Source: a virus
DNA length: 64,000 bases
Virus record (IMG/VR): IMGVR_UViG_3300047497_000260
Coordinates: 1-64,000 of that record
Reading direction: 5' to 3' (one strand)
Made by a program: the position numbers and the translations under genes. Under the pieces are notes generated by a model. It was not told the DNA's origin and ran no database searches. It saw nothing but the letters and a program-made list of their open reading frames with translations. Below are positions 17,010 through 26,253 of the stretch, in pieces (position 1 is the first letter of the stretch; each line of letters starts with the position of its first letter).

Positions 17010-20000
17010 CTATTGCACTTCGACTGTCGTCACCCGCGCCACGACATCCCAGGTGTCGGTGTTCGATGTCGGCGGCGTGAAGGAAAGGTTGAGGCCGCCA
17101 TTGGTCGTGTCGGCCGAGGCGGCGATCGCCGATCCCGTCACCGTTCCGCTGGTGAGCGGCGTCGGCGTCGAGGCCATCGTCAAGGCAGTGCTGGCGGCGT
17201 TGGCGCCCCGCGTCAGCTTGCCGGTCCAGGTCGACCAGCTCTCGCTGTTCGCATTGTTCGAGCGATCGAGCGCGACGATGTCGACCGTCACTAGATAGGC
17301 GGTGGCGTTCGGAATATTGACGACATTAGCCGAGCCCGCCGCGCCCATGTCGGCGGTCAGTCGGAAGGCCGAGCCGGTCGCCCCCGTCCCGCGCAGAACG
17401 GCGAAACAATGCTGGGCGTCGCCGTTGAAGGCGGATATCGGTCCCGAGGCGGCGCAGCCCGTCCCGTAGCGGCTGCGGTCGTTCGACCCCTTGCCGCCCG
17501 GGATCCAGCCGTTGGTCCCCGAGGCCGCGTTCTCATAGCCGCCGGCGATGACCGACTGGCCGCCGCTCGCGACATTGTTGTTGCCGCCGGCGACCGTCGC
17601 GTCGGTCGCTGCGGCCTGGTTGGATTCGCCGCCGCCGACCAGCGATGCATAGGCGTTCGCGGTGTTGATCGTGCCCCCGAGCACCGCGGAATATTGCCCG
17701 CTGGCCACCTCGGTGTTGGCGTTGCGCGTCGTCGCGAGATCGACCGCGCCGGTTCCTGGCGCATTGCCGCCGAGCGGCGTCCCGTCATGGATATTGGCGA
17801 TCACTGCCCCGCCGTAGAGGCCCTTGCGCATGACATAGCCGCCGGGGATCTGGGCGGTCGAAAGATTGGCGGTCCAGGCCGCCTCCTCGCCGTTCGGCCC
17901 ATGCACGCTGACATTGGCGACATTGGCGCTGCTCGCCATCTGCAGGTTGTAATCCCAGGTGTTGATGGGATTGCTCACCACGATGTCGATGTTGCGCCCA
18001 TAATCGACCTGGATGCCGCGCCCAAGCGGCGCGCCGCCGCCGATCGCGCCCTCGAATGTCACGCCGTAGGATTCGTTGGCGGCCGAGGCCGCCGTTATGT
18101 GCAGCGCAGCCGCGTTGATATAAGGGTCGACCAGGTTGACGTTCTTGAAATGGACATTGTTCAAGGCGGTTGTGCCCGCCGGATCGCCAATTTCGAGAAG
18201 GTCGAGGCCGACGCTGGCCGCGTCCCATTGCAGCCCCTCAACCCGGAACTCGTCGCAATTGACGCCGCCCGCGTTGTGAACCCAGGCACCGACGCCATAG
18301 GGCGCGTAAATGTCGATCGTGTTGCAGCGCACTTCCCCGGCGCCGTTCCAGTCGAGCGCCGGGCTCGTCGCATTGCCGACGTTCATCATCCGGATGCGGG
18401 AGAACCAGCTTTCCGCGATATAGGCCGCGGTCGAATTCTTGGTGATCCCCGCGGCGATGCCGCGTCCGTTGAGATAGTCGATCTCGATGTCGTCGGCGGT
18501 GACCATCTGGTCCTCGTCGTAGAACATCAAGGCGTTCTGCTGGTTCGCGGTCGTGCGGTCGCCCACGATCATCAGATGGGCGACCGAAGCCGCCTGATGG
18601 TTCAGCGTGAAGGACTCGGTCGGGCCGTTCACCGGATCGCTGGTGAAATTGTAGTTGCGCGACCAGGAGAAAAGGTCGCCGCTCATCGCCGGCGAGACAT
18701 AGAGGAACGAGCGCCGGCGGTCCTCGCCGCGCAGGCAGCCCGAAACGCCGCCGGTCGCCGACGCCCAGAAGATCGGCATCGGGCCCGACAGGAAATAATG
18801 GCCTGGCGGAATGTAGACGCAATTGTCGGCCCCGGCCGTCCATTCGCTGATGGAGGCGTTCACCGCCGCCTGGAAGGCGGACGTATCGTCGGTGCCATAG
18901 GTGGTCGTGCCCGCGGTGATCCAGACCGGGTTGAAGGTGACCCCGCTCTCCGAGCCGCTTGGCGTTCCCTGCGAAACGGAGCTCGCCGGCTCGACCGAAT
19001 AATTGCCGCCCGTCGAGACGATGAGATTGCGCACGCCCATGGTGAGCGTCAAAGTCGCGCCGCTCAGGGCGTTGCAGCCGGTCACCGGCTCGGCGGCGAG
19101 CGAGGTTGGGTTGGTCGAATAGTTGCCCGCCCAGCTGATCGACCCGATCGCCGAAATCGCGCCGGAGGTCAGCGTCACCGCGACCGTGAAAGGCGGTCCG
19201 CCGGCGCCGGTCGTGCCTTTGACCGTGCAGGTCCCGCTCATGTTGCCGTTGTCGGCGCGGCCGCCGCTTCCGTTGGCGTTTTGCGCCACCGCCGCGACGA
19301 GGCAATGGGTGATCTTCGCGACCGCCGTGACGCTGGCCGTTCCGCCGGCGAAGGGCAGCGTGTCGCCAGGCGCACAGCCGGTCCCGGCCGCCACGATCTG
19401 CGCGCCGGAGGCGAAATAATAGGGGGTCGCCGCCGCCGCATTGGCGGCGAGCGAGACATGATGCGCATCGATATAGCCGGCGATCGTGGTCATCAGCGGC
19501 GCGCCGGCGCCACCGGCGTAATCCACGACGATCGATTTTGCGTGCGCGCCGGTGCAGTTGTTCAACGGGCCGGCGCAATCGGTCGGCAGGAAGGTCGCGC
19601 TGTTGTTTTGCAGCACGTTCGAGCCCGACGTCATGATCGACGCCTGATAGCTCTTGGCGTCGCCGGCGGCCCCGAAATCGGCCTTGACGTTGATCTGTTC
19701 GCCAAACCGCGCCGCAAGCGCCGTCGGCGTCGTCGCGCCATTGCCGGCCCCAAGCGCCGTCATGGTCGAGGCGTCGCTGCCTGGCAGGCCCGCAACACCG
19801 GCCTTCGAAACGGCGAAGCTGACGACCGCCGTGCCCGAACCCGACGCAAGGTCGATCAGCCTGACGCCGCGCAGGCCCGATATCGTCGCCTGGTAGACGC
19901 CGTCGGCGGTGATGGTCGAGGCCGGCGTCACGCCGCCGAGCGCCGTCGCATAAAGCGCCTGCCACTGCCCGGTCGCGACCTGGCCCTGCAGGGTCAGCGT

Positions 20001-20192
20001 CCCCGTCCATGTCCCCTGCACGTCGATCGCGACGGTCGCCGCGTCGGGCTGGATCGTCGGCGATCCGATCGAGGCGACATTGTTGGCGGCGCTCAGCGAC
20101 AGCGTCTGCACCGGCGGCGCCGAAACCGTCTGGGCGAGCGCGATCGTCGCGGCGAAGAGCGCGGCGAGGGCCGACAAGGCGAGCTTTTTCAT
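17010..20192 (-). CDS. Large tail spike with signal peptide, pectate-lyase-type beta-helix and YadA-like repeats
   Basis: 1060 aa from the ATG at 20192 (MKKLALSALAALFAATIALAQ), an apparent Sec signal peptide, odd for a virion protein. Middle (about 470-900) has the pectate-lyase/P22-spike plan: DDTSAFQAAVNASI, then PPGHYFLSGPM and many short strands. Residues about 830-930 carry GTINTANAYASLVGGGESNQAAATD and related head-like repeats, then SRYGTGCAASG. Inserted between baseplate genes 45-like and 46-like, where Mu has none. A ~100-residue N-terminal extension from 20294 is judged spurious. Confidence 0.75.
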   Translation of the reverse strand: MKKLALSALAALFAATIALAQTVSAPPVQTLSLSAANNVASIGSPTIQPDAATVAIDVQGTWTGTLTLQGQVATGQWQALYATALGGVTPASTITADGVYQATISGLRGVRLIDLASGSGTAVVSFAVSKAGVAGLPGSDASTMTALGAGNGATTPTALAARFGEQINVKADFGAAGDAKSYQASIMTSGSNVLQNNSATFLPTDCAGPLNNCTGAHAKSIVVDYAGGAGAPLMTTIAGYIDAHHVSLAANAAAATPYYFASGAQIVAAGTGCAPGDTLPFAGGTASVTAVAKITHCLVAAVAQNANGSGGRADNGNMSGTCTVKGTTGAGGPPFTVAVTLTSGAISAIGSISWAGNYSTNPTSLAAEPVTGCNALSGATLTLTMGVRNLIVSTGGNYSVEPASSVSQGTPSGSESGVTFNPVWITAGTTTYGTDDTSAFQAAVNASISEWTAGADNCVYIPPGHYFLSGPMPIFWASATGGVSGCLRGEDRRRSFLYVSPAMSGDLFSWSRNYNFTSDPVNGPTESFTLNHQAASVAHLMIVGDRTTANQQNALMFYDEDQMVTADDIEIDYLNGRGIAAGITKNSTAAYIAESWFSRIRMMNVGNATSPALDWNGAGEVRCNTIDIYAPYGVGAWVHNAGGVNCDEFRVEGLQWDAASVGLDLLEIGDPAGTTALNNVHFKNVNLVDPYINAAALHITAASAANESYGVTFEGAIGGGAPLGRGIQVDYGRNIDIVVSNPINTWDYNLQMASSANVANVSVHGPNGEEAAWTANLSTAQIPGGYVMRKGLYGGAVIANIHDGTPLGGNAPGTGAVDLATTRNANTEVASGQYSAVLGGTINTANAYASLVGGGESNQAAATDATVAGGNNNVASGGQSVIAGGYENAASGTNGWIPGGKGSNDRSRYGTGCAASGPISAFNGDAQHCFAVLRGTGATGSAFRLTADMGAAGSANVVNIPNATAYLVTVDIVALDRSNNANSESWSTWTGKLTRGANAASTALTMASTPTPLTSGTVTGSAIAASADTTNGGLNLSFTPPTSNTDTWDVVARVTTVEVQ

Positions 20193-20199
20193 GCTGAGG

Positions 20200-20691
20200 C
20201 TATTGCGTCCCGTAGATTTTCGAGGAGGGTCCGGAGACCAGCACCACCGGGCTGTATGGTCCGGGCCCGAGATAGATTTTGTTGCTGCCCGCATTGATCG
20301 TGATGTCGGCGCCGTTGCTGGTGATCGTCACGCCGTTCGCGACGACCTTCCAGGGCACGGAGAAGGTCATGTCGACCTCCGTGCCGATCAGCTTGATGAT
20401 ATTGCCGGCCGAATCGTAGATCGCCTTGGCGCCCCCCGGCAGCCCGGTCGGCCTGTATTGCGGATGCTCGAGCCCAAGCGCGACCATGCGGGAGGCGCCC
20501 CCGCCAAGCACCACCGCATATCCTTCCGCGCCTTTCGGAGGATTGCTCGATTCGCCGAAATTCTGGACCCGGACCATCTGGCTGACGTCCTGGCCGAGCA
20601 GCCCCGTCCCGTGGATGAACTGCTGCGGGCCGCCGTCATTGACGTCGACGACGGTGACCCTTGTCGCCTGCGGCGTGACATAGGCGTTCAA
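20200..20691 (-). CDS. Mu gp45-like baseplate assembly/spike protein
   Basis: 163 aa with a TTG start at 20691 overlapping the stop of the hub gene (TTGA). Pattern VSQMVRVQNFGESSNPPKGAEGYAVVLGGGASRMVALG, then a repetitive C-terminal beta region (VPWKVVANGVTITSNGADITINAGS) is that of gpV/gp45 spikes that puncture the outer membrane. In the expected place after the gp44-like hub. An in-frame ORF start at 20952 overlaps the hub gene and was rejected. Confidence 0.8.
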   Translation of the reverse strand: MNAYVTPQATRVTVVDVNDGGPQQFIHGTGLLGQDVSQMVRVQNFGESSNPPKGAEGYAVVLGGGASRMVALGLEHPQYRPTGLPGGAKAIYDSAGNIIKLIGTEVDMTFSVPWKVVANGVTITSNGADITINAGSNKIYLGPGPYSPVVLVSGPSSKIYGTQ

Positions 20692-21851
20692 AAGAGCCCG
20701 CTTCCCTGCGGCGGCTCGGCGCTCGCCGGAGTGGCCAAGGAAGGCTGCGCGTCGCTCGAATCCATGTTCCAGCTCTTGCCCGATTGGTTCACGCCGCCGC
20801 CCTGGCCGCCATGCGCGCGCGGATCGACGAGCTCGAGCTTCGTCAGCGAGCCTTCCTTGTCGTCCTGCATATATTCGACGGCTTCGATCAGCATGTCCTG
20901 CGCCAGGGCGAGGAAAGGGCTTTCCGTCCAGACGACATTGCCCGGCGTCCAAAGCATCCCGGAATCGTCGTGCCAGCCCTGCGCGGTGATGGTCGCCTTG
21001 ATCGCATTGCCGGCCTCATGGTCCCGGTGATGCGTCGCCTTGCGCGATATCCGACCCTGGTCGGTATGGTGATGATGGTGGATATGGATCGGCCGCGTGC
21101 GCGGCACGGTCTGGTCCGTCGCGGTCGCCGAAATCTGGGTATTCTGCGCGCCGTTGCCATAGGCCGCCTGGCCATGGACATTGACCGAGGAGTGGCGTCC
21201 CGAAACGTTGAAATCGGCCTCGCCGACGAGAATGTTGACGCCCTCGATCAGCGGCGTCGGCTGGCGCGGCGGATTGACCCCGGCCTGGGTCATTTTGATC
21301 GAGCCGTCGGGCTGGCCGGCCATCGTGCATTCGTCGTCGTGCGAGAGCGCGTCGAGCGAATGAAATAGCGTTTGCCCCGGGTTCGGCCGCCAGCGGTCCT
21401 GCGGCGTCAGAGTTAGGCCCGCGTCGATCGAAAACCCGATCCCGAATATGTCCTGGTCCTGCGCGATGGCGAGCGAGGTCTGGTTCACATAGTCGCTCTT
21501 GCGATGCTCGACCGAGGAATCGACCGCGTCCTGCCCCTTGGCCCGCCCGGATATCGTTATGTGCGCTTCCGATTTCGAAAGCTTCGGGCGATAGCGGTCG
21601 ACATAGCCGGTGAAGACGAGATCGCCGAGATCGTCGTCGTCGGAGCCGCTCCCCCCGCCTTCCATGGCGGCGAAAATCTGCACCGGGGTGAATGGCTGGA
21701 AGATCGACGCGACCGCGCTCGGGCCGGCCTCCGCCGCGACCTTGAGCTCGAATGAGCGCGCCGCCTCCTTGACGCCGCCGCGCACCTTCACCTGCTCGAA
21801 GCCGCGATAGGTCACGCCGCCGACGACCACCGAAACGATCTCTCCCGCCAT
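20688..21851 (-). CDS. Mu gp44-like tail hub protein with a histidine cluster
   Basis: 387 aa. N-terminal strands MAGEIVSVVVGGVTYRGFEQVKVRGGVKEAARSFELKV and SKSEAHITISGRAKGQDAVDSS match gpP/gp44-type hubs (T4 gp27-like fold), which join the tail tube to the spike. The C-terminal half carries RPIHIHHHHHTDQG, a natural run that may bind metal. Located between the circularisation protein and gp45-like genes with 3-4 bp spacing or overlap. Confidence 0.8.
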   Translation of the reverse strand: MAGEIVSVVVGGVTYRGFEQVKVRGGVKEAARSFELKVAAEAGPSAVASIFQPFTPVQIFAAMEGGGSGSDDDDLGDLVFTGYVDRYRPKLSKSEAHITISGRAKGQDAVDSSVEHRKSDYVNQTSLAIAQDQDIFGIGFSIDAGLTLTPQDRWRPNPGQTLFHSLDALSHDDECTMAGQPDGSIKMTQAGVNPPRQPTPLIEGVNILVGEADFNVSGRHSSVNVHGQAAYGNGAQNTQISATATDQTVPRTRPIHIHHHHHTDQGRISRKATHHRDHEAGNAIKATITAQGWHDDSGMLWTPGNVVWTESPFLALAQDMLIEAVEYMQDDKEGSLTKLELVDPRAHGGQGGGVNQSGKSWNMDSSDAQPSLATPASAEPPQGSGLF

Positions 21852-21854
21852 CCG

Positions 21855-22664
21855 TCAGGCCGCCAAAGCTTCGAAGGTTTTGGGCATGTAGGAGGCGTGC
21901 GCCACCTGGTTGCGGGCGATGAGGTCGGCCGCCCGGGTCGGGTCCTGATAGAGACGCCAGGCCCACCACAGCGACGGCAGCGACAGGTTGGCGCTGACCG
22001 TCCGGATCGGCTTCAGATTGATGATCGCCTGCGAGAGATAGCTCACGCAGGCGTCGCGGGTCTTGGCGAGCTCGGCGGCCCATCGGGCGTCGAGCCAGCC
22101 CTGGCAGACCGAAAGCTCCCGCTCGAACCGCTCGACGCAATCGGCCCGCGCGGTGATGGCGTCCGGCCGCGCGTCGAAGGTCACGCCGATGAGCGCCCGG
22201 GCGTAGCCGGCGATGAGCACGCCGCGCGTCAGGCGCGCGATGAGCTCTGCGTTGGCGGCGTCGGCGAGCCGGTTTGGGGTTGCGACGATCGCCGGCGGCG
22301 CGTCGGGAACGGCATCGCAGGCGGCCGCGAAGGCGGCGAAGGCGCTCGCCGGCGCCATCGCCGCGACAAGCCCGCGGCAGAGCGCGAACAGGCCCGGCGC
22401 TATGCTGGGATCGACCCCCGTCCCGTCCGCGACCAGCGTTGGGATGGCGTTATAGAGCGCGACCATGCAATTGGAGAGGCCGTTGACGACCGCCAGCGGC
22501 GCGCCGACCGTCGCCGATTGCGACGGCCCGATCGCGACGCTCATCTTGAACGCAGTGACGGCGGCGGGATCGAGCTTGGCCGCATTGGCGATGCCTTCCA
22601 GCGTCGCGACGATATCCTGCAGGCCCGTCGCGACATTGGCGACGATCCAGTTCGGCGTCGGCAT
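21855..22664 (-). CDS. Second half of the DNA circularisation/baseplate N protein
   Basis: 269 aa, starting MPTPNWIVANVATGLQDIV with a GAGGG Shine-Dalgarno. It ends ...WWAWRLYQDPTRAADLIARNQVAHASYMPKTFEALAA, the typical C-terminal end of phage N/DNA-circularisation proteins (Mu gp43). In Mu N is one protein of about 490 aa; here its two halves are separate genes 10 bp apart. Acts at the baseplate rather than, as the historical name suggests, on DNA. Confidence 0.7.
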   Translation of the reverse strand: MPTPNWIVANVATGLQDIVATLEGIANAAKLDPAAVTAFKMSVAIGPSQSATVGAPLAVVNGLSNCMVALYNAIPTLVADGTGVDPSIAPGLFALCRGLVAAMAPASAFAAFAAACDAVPDAPPAIVATPNRLADAANAELIARLTRGVLIAGYARALIGVTFDARPDAITARADCVERFERELSVCQGWLDARWAAELAKTRDACVSYLSQAIINLKPIRTVSANLSLPSLWWAWRLYQDPTRAADLIARNQVAHASYMPKTFEALAA

Positions 22665-22674
22665 TTCGCTTCCC

Positions 22675-23145
22675 TCAGACCGTCAATTGAATCATGAGCG
22701 ACGGCGCGGCGAGCGCCAGGCTCGCCGTGGCGTCCAGCGTCAGCTGCCCGAGCATCGGCGCGGAGGCGATCGCGCTCGACGCGCCGACCGCCACGAAATT
22801 GAGGTTGAACCCGACATAGCCGAGCCGGTCCCGCTCGTGATCCCAGGCGCCGTCCTTGAACATGCAGAGCACAGGCCCCTCGTCGGGGAGGACCAGCATT
22901 TGCGGCCCCGGCGCCAGCAGCATCGCCTTCAGCGTCGCCGCGTCGATATCCGCCGTATCCTCGGCGAGATAGGCGTTCAGGTCGAAGTGATTGGCCTTCT
23001 GCCCGAGCCCCTCGATATAAGGATCGTCGCGATTCGGGAATTCATGGACGACGATCTTCTTGCCGAACCGGTCCTTCGTCTTCTCGATGTAAAACGGCAC
23101 GCCGCCGAACGAAGCCGGCCAGAGCGTCGCCTGCCAGTCGCGCAT
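22675..23145 (-). CDS. DNA circularisation protein N-terminal domain (Mu gp43/N)
   Basis: 156 aa. MRDWQATLWPASFGGVPFYIEKTKDRFGKKIVVHEFPNRDDPYIEGLGQ is the conserved N-terminal domain of the family, including the FxGxxFxVE-like block and H-E-F/YP. Length covers only the N-terminal domain. A separate downstream gene (21855..22664) supplies the rest. Preceded at a distance by the HTH moron on the other strand. Confidence 0.8.
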   Translation of the reverse strand: MRDWQATLWPASFGGVPFYIEKTKDRFGKKIVVHEFPNRDDPYIEGLGQKANHFDLNAYLAEDTADIDAATLKAMLLAPGPQMLVLPDEGPVLCMFKDGAWDHERDRLGYVGFNLNFVAVGASSAIASAPMLGQLTLDATASLALAAPSLMIQLTV

Positions 23146-23188
23146 TTTTTGCGTTATCCCCGGAGTTCGTCAGTTCGCGCTTGGCCTG

Positions 23189-23220
23189 CTATGGGGAACC
23201 GATATATGCGTTTCCCATAG
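23189..23220. promoter_or_regulatory. Operator-like palindrome upstream of the HTH moron
   Basis: CTATGGGGAAC (23189-23199) pairs with GTTTCCCATAG (23210-23220), an 11-bp inverted repeat with a 10-nt AT-rich spacer. It lies 24 nt before the plus-strand HTH gene at 23244, and also between it and the minus-strand gene 22675..23145. Probably the autoregulatory operator. Confidence 0.6.
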
Positions 23221-23243
23221 GTCATAGCTGAGGTCGGCGATCG

Positions 23244-23585
23244 ATGACGAAGAAAGCTTTCAACAAAATCGCCGCCGGGCTCGAGGAGGCGATCGCCATC
23301 GCGCGCGGCGAGGCGACCCCGGCGCGGCTTCACGCGCCCGCCGAGATCGACGTCAAGGCGATCCGCAAGAAGGTCGGATTGCCGCAGGAATCCTTCGCCT
23401 ATGCTTTTGGCTTCACGGTCGAGCAGATTCGCGCCTGGGAGCAGGGCCGCAACCGGCCGATCGGCGGCGTGCGCGCCTATCTCATGCTCATCGATCGCGA
23501 TCACGAGGGCGTCTCGCGCATTTTGGGAGAAAGCCGCATGAGCCCGCTCGGGGCGCCCAAAAAGGTGCTTAGGAGCAGCTCATAG
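23244..23585 (+). CDS. HTH protein of the HigA/XRE antitoxin type, orphan moron
   Basis: 113 aa. EIDVKAIRKKVGLPQESFAYAFGFTVEQIRAWEQGRNRPIGGVRAYLMLIDRD is a classic helix-turn-helix of HigA-like antitoxins. Opposite in strand to all neighbouring tail genes, with its own operator-like palindrome upstream and terminator at the stop, as expected for a moron. No HigB-like toxin is encoded next to it; the 100 bp upstream hold no ORF. May repress host or phage genes in the lysogen. Confidence 0.8.
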   Translation: MTKKAFNKIAAGLEEAIAIARGEATPARLHAPAEIDVKAIRKKVGLPQESFAYAFGFTVEQIRAWEQGRNRPIGGVRAYLMLIDRDHEGVSRILGESRMSPLGAPKKVLRSSS

Positions 23586-23594
23586 GCTGCTTTT
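23574..23594 (+). terminator. Rho-independent terminator of the HTH moron
   Basis: AGCAGC-TCATAG-GCTGCT followed by TTTT; the gene's TAG stop lies in the loop. It separates the plus-strand moron from the convergent tape-measure gene end at 23593. Confidence 0.8.
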
Positions 23595-26253
23595 AGCGCA
23601 TCCCTATCCCGCCGCTCGGCGCGACGCCGGCGGACGAGCGGCCGACGTCGACGCTGAGATTGCCGCTGGCCCTGGCCGTCGCCTCGGCGAACATCTTGAT
23701 GAGGCTCCCCTCATCGAGCTTGATCTGCACGACGACCTCGGCCTTGGAATCCGGCGATAGCGAAACGTCGAAATTCTTGATGGCCGTATCGAGGACGCCG
23801 CGTTGGGTCCTCTCCTGATCGGCCGGCAGGCCGGCCGCTTCGCGCCCCGCGATATAGTCGTCGAGGTCGGCGCGCTTCTGGACCATGCTCGCGCGGATGT
23901 TGTCGCGCTCGTTATATTCCGGCGTGTGCAGCGATTCCTCGATTCTGACGCCGCCCTTGAGGGCATACATCAGCGCGAGCATGCCGCCGCCGAGCGTCAC
24001 CGCGCCGCCGAGCGCGCCGCCCGTAAGCCAGCTCAGCCAGCCGCCTCCGCCGGCCGCCGCGCCGCCAGCGGCGGCGCCTTCCGCGGCCGCTGCGCCGCCG
24101 CCGGCCGCAGCCGCAGTCCCGGCCGCCCCTCCGGCCCCCAAGCGCACCGCGGCCCCGTCCAGGGCCGCCGCAGCGCCGTCCAGCGCGGTCGCTGCGCCGC
24201 CGAGCGCGGTCGCCGAGCCGGTCAGCGCGCCGCCGCCCATAAAGGCGCTTCCGAAGCCGGAGAGAAGTTTCCAGGATAGGTAGCCGCCGAGACCCGCGCC
24301 GCCGGCGAGAAGGCCGCCGGAAACCGCCTTGGCGAGATCCGGATGCGCCTTTTCGAGGCCTTCGATCGTAGCGGAGAACGACGCGATTCCGTGCGCCAGC
24401 TTGTCAAGCAGCGGCCCCACCGCGCTGATCGCCGGTCCGGCGAGCACGGAAGCGAAATTGCTCAGCGCGTCGGTCAGCTCCTTGAACGCGGCGACGGGGT
24501 TCTCGCCGAGCCGGTCGGCGGCCTCGATCCCGGAGGCGCGCTGCAGCTGCCCGATGTCGCGCTCGATGAGGCGCTGGTTGCCGATGAAATGCGCCAGATT
24601 GTCGGTGACCGTCGTCCGCAATCCCGTCTTGGCGAGGTCGGCGGCGATCAGCCCTTCCTCGGCTCTTTCCCGCAGGAATTTGTCGTCGATCTCCGCCTTC
24701 GGATTGCGCTTCAGCTCCTGGCTGCGCAGCATGTCCATGCGGGCCTGGACGTTGGCGTCCGAGAGCGCGCCCGACTTTTCAATCGCCTGGCGCAGCGTCG
24801 TGGCCGCCCAGGTCGCCTGGTCTGTCTGCAGGGTCGCGGCGTCCTTGAGGCCGCCCTTCACCCGAACATTGCCGCCGCCCATCTTTTCGATCTGGTCGGC
24901 GGTGGCGAGGCCATGCTCGACCATCCATTTGCCGGCCTGCGCCTTCATGGCGCCGCCGGCGAGCGACGTCATGGTCTGATTGACTTCATTGCCGAGCCGC
25001 GAGGCGTTCCCCTCGCTCATCCGGACCATATTCGAGAGATAGAACTGGTCGTCGCCGATCGAGAAATTGGACGATTTGGCGTTGGCGACATAATCGCGCA
25101 CCATCGACGAGGTGATCGCCGTGCCGAACACCTGTTTGGCCCGGATATAGGCGTCGCTGATTTTCTCGACCGCCTTCGGATCGCCGGCGCGCCCGGACCC
25201 TTCGACCGACTTCAGCAGGTTCTGCATGTCGACCGGCGTCATTTCGAAGCCGCTCGCCAGCGCCGCGGTCTGCGCCCGCGCCGCGGTCATCAGGTTCGAT
25301 CGCGCCTTCGCCTGGTCAATCGGCGCGTTCGGATCCTCGCTGGCGGCGTTGGCGCGCAGCTCGAGATAAGTGTCGAGCGCCTTGGCGCGGGTGAGCGCCG
25401 GATATTTCTTGGCGACGTCGTCGGTCAAGTCGTCCGCGAACGGCGCCTCGGTCGGATCGTGGCGCGAGAGCTCCCTGACGCGAAAGCGCAGCTGCTCGAC
25501 GTCGGACGCCTGCTCGGCCGCGCTCTTGACGCCCTCCAGCATCAGCGGCCCGGCGAAGGGCAGCACCTCGTTGGTGAATTGATGCGCGAGGCCGGCGCGA
25601 CGTCGCTGGATCTGCTCCTCGCGCGCGACCGCCGACGAGAGCTGCTCGGTCGAGCGCGCCGCGGCGCGCCCCTGCTCCATCAGCGCCCGGTTCGTGCGTT
25701 CGACTTCGGCCGCGAGACGCGCCTCGGCCTCGGCGGCTGAATTGAGCGGGCCGGCGATTTCCTCGAAACTCGCGCGCGCCGCGCTGACGACGGCCTTTTG
25801 CGCCTCGAATTCCGCGGTCGCGCGGCTGAGCGCCGCGTCCACCCTGTTATATTTCGACTGCAACTCCTTGGTCGGCGCCGCCGCGCCGGCGACGTCCTGC
25901 CACAAGCCGCGATGCGTCTGCCGCAATTGCGCGAGCGAGGCTTCCGCCTTGGCGAGGCTGGCCTCGACGCCCTTGAACGCGGCGAGCCGCTGGCCTGCTT
26001 CGCCGAGCCGGTTCTGTTCGACGACGAGCTCGCGGGTCGCCGCGGTCACCCGCCGCACCTGTTCGGCGGCGGCGTTCATCCGTTCCGAAACCGGCGCGAC
26101 CGAGCGGGCGATGTCGTCGACCGAATCGATCGCCTTGGCGATCCCGCCGACGTCCTTCTGGAGCCGCTTGATCCGCTCCTCGACGCTCGCGAAGGCGGCA
26201 GCCGACTTGTCGGAGGCGGAGATGACAAGGCGCGCTTCGCCCACCGTCGCCAT
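23593..26253 (-). CDS. Tail tape measure protein
   Basis: 886 aa, the longest tail protein, Ala/Lys/Glu-rich coiled coil over residues 1-350 (VEERIKRLQKDVGGIAKAIDSVDD onward). A central region is followed by hydrophobic Gly/Ala-rich segments at about 640-780 (GGLLAGGAGLGGYLSWKLL, GGAVTLGGGMLALMYALKGGV), then a short C-terminal tail. It sets tail length and may help DNA pass the inner membrane. The ATG at 26253 overlaps the frameshift chaperone's stop. Confidence 0.85.
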   Translation of the reverse strand: MATVGEARLVISASDKSAAAFASVEERIKRLQKDVGGIAKAIDSVDDIARSVAPVSERMNAAAEQVRRVTAATRELVVEQNRLGEAGQRLAAFKGVEASLAKAEASLAQLRQTHRGLWQDVAGAAAPTKELQSKYNRVDAALSRATAEFEAQKAVVSAARASFEEIAGPLNSAAEAEARLAAEVERTNRALMEQGRAAARSTEQLSSAVAREEQIQRRRAGLAHQFTNEVLPFAGPLMLEGVKSAAEQASDVEQLRFRVRELSRHDPTEAPFADDLTDDVAKKYPALTRAKALDTYLELRANAASEDPNAPIDQAKARSNLMTAARAQTAALASGFEMTPVDMQNLLKSVEGSGRAGDPKAVEKISDAYIRAKQVFGTAITSSMVRDYVANAKSSNFSIGDDQFYLSNMVRMSEGNASRLGNEVNQTMTSLAGGAMKAQAGKWMVEHGLATADQIEKMGGGNVRVKGGLKDAATLQTDQATWAATTLRQAIEKSGALSDANVQARMDMLRSQELKRNPKAEIDDKFLRERAEEGLIAADLAKTGLRTTVTDNLAHFIGNQRLIERDIGQLQRASGIEAADRLGENPVAAFKELTDALSNFASVLAGPAISAVGPLLDKLAHGIASFSATIEGLEKAHPDLAKAVSGGLLAGGAGLGGYLSWKLLSGFGSAFMGGGALTGSATALGGAATALDGAAAALDGAAVRLGAGGAAGTAAAAGGGAAAAEGAAAGGAAAGGGGWLSWLTGGALGGAVTLGGGMLALMYALKGGVRIEESLHTPEYNERDNIRASMVQKRADLDDYIAGREAAGLPADQERTQRGVLDTAIKNFDVSLSPDSKAEVVVQIKLDEGSLIKMFAEATARASGNLSVDVGRSSAGVAPSGGIGMR

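Noticed and set aside
17409-20297. A plus-strand ORF of 962 codons opposite the large spike
   Set aside because: Shadow of the spike gene; random-looking Arg/Gly/Asp composition and no ribosome site.
20691-20952. N-terminal extension of the gp45-like protein
   Set aside because: It reads through the hub gene in another frame; the TTG at the hub stop gives a normal-sized family member.
23146-23243. A HigB-like toxin for the HTH gene
   Set aside because: The 98-bp gap has no ORF of toxin size; the neighbouring genes are tail proteins.
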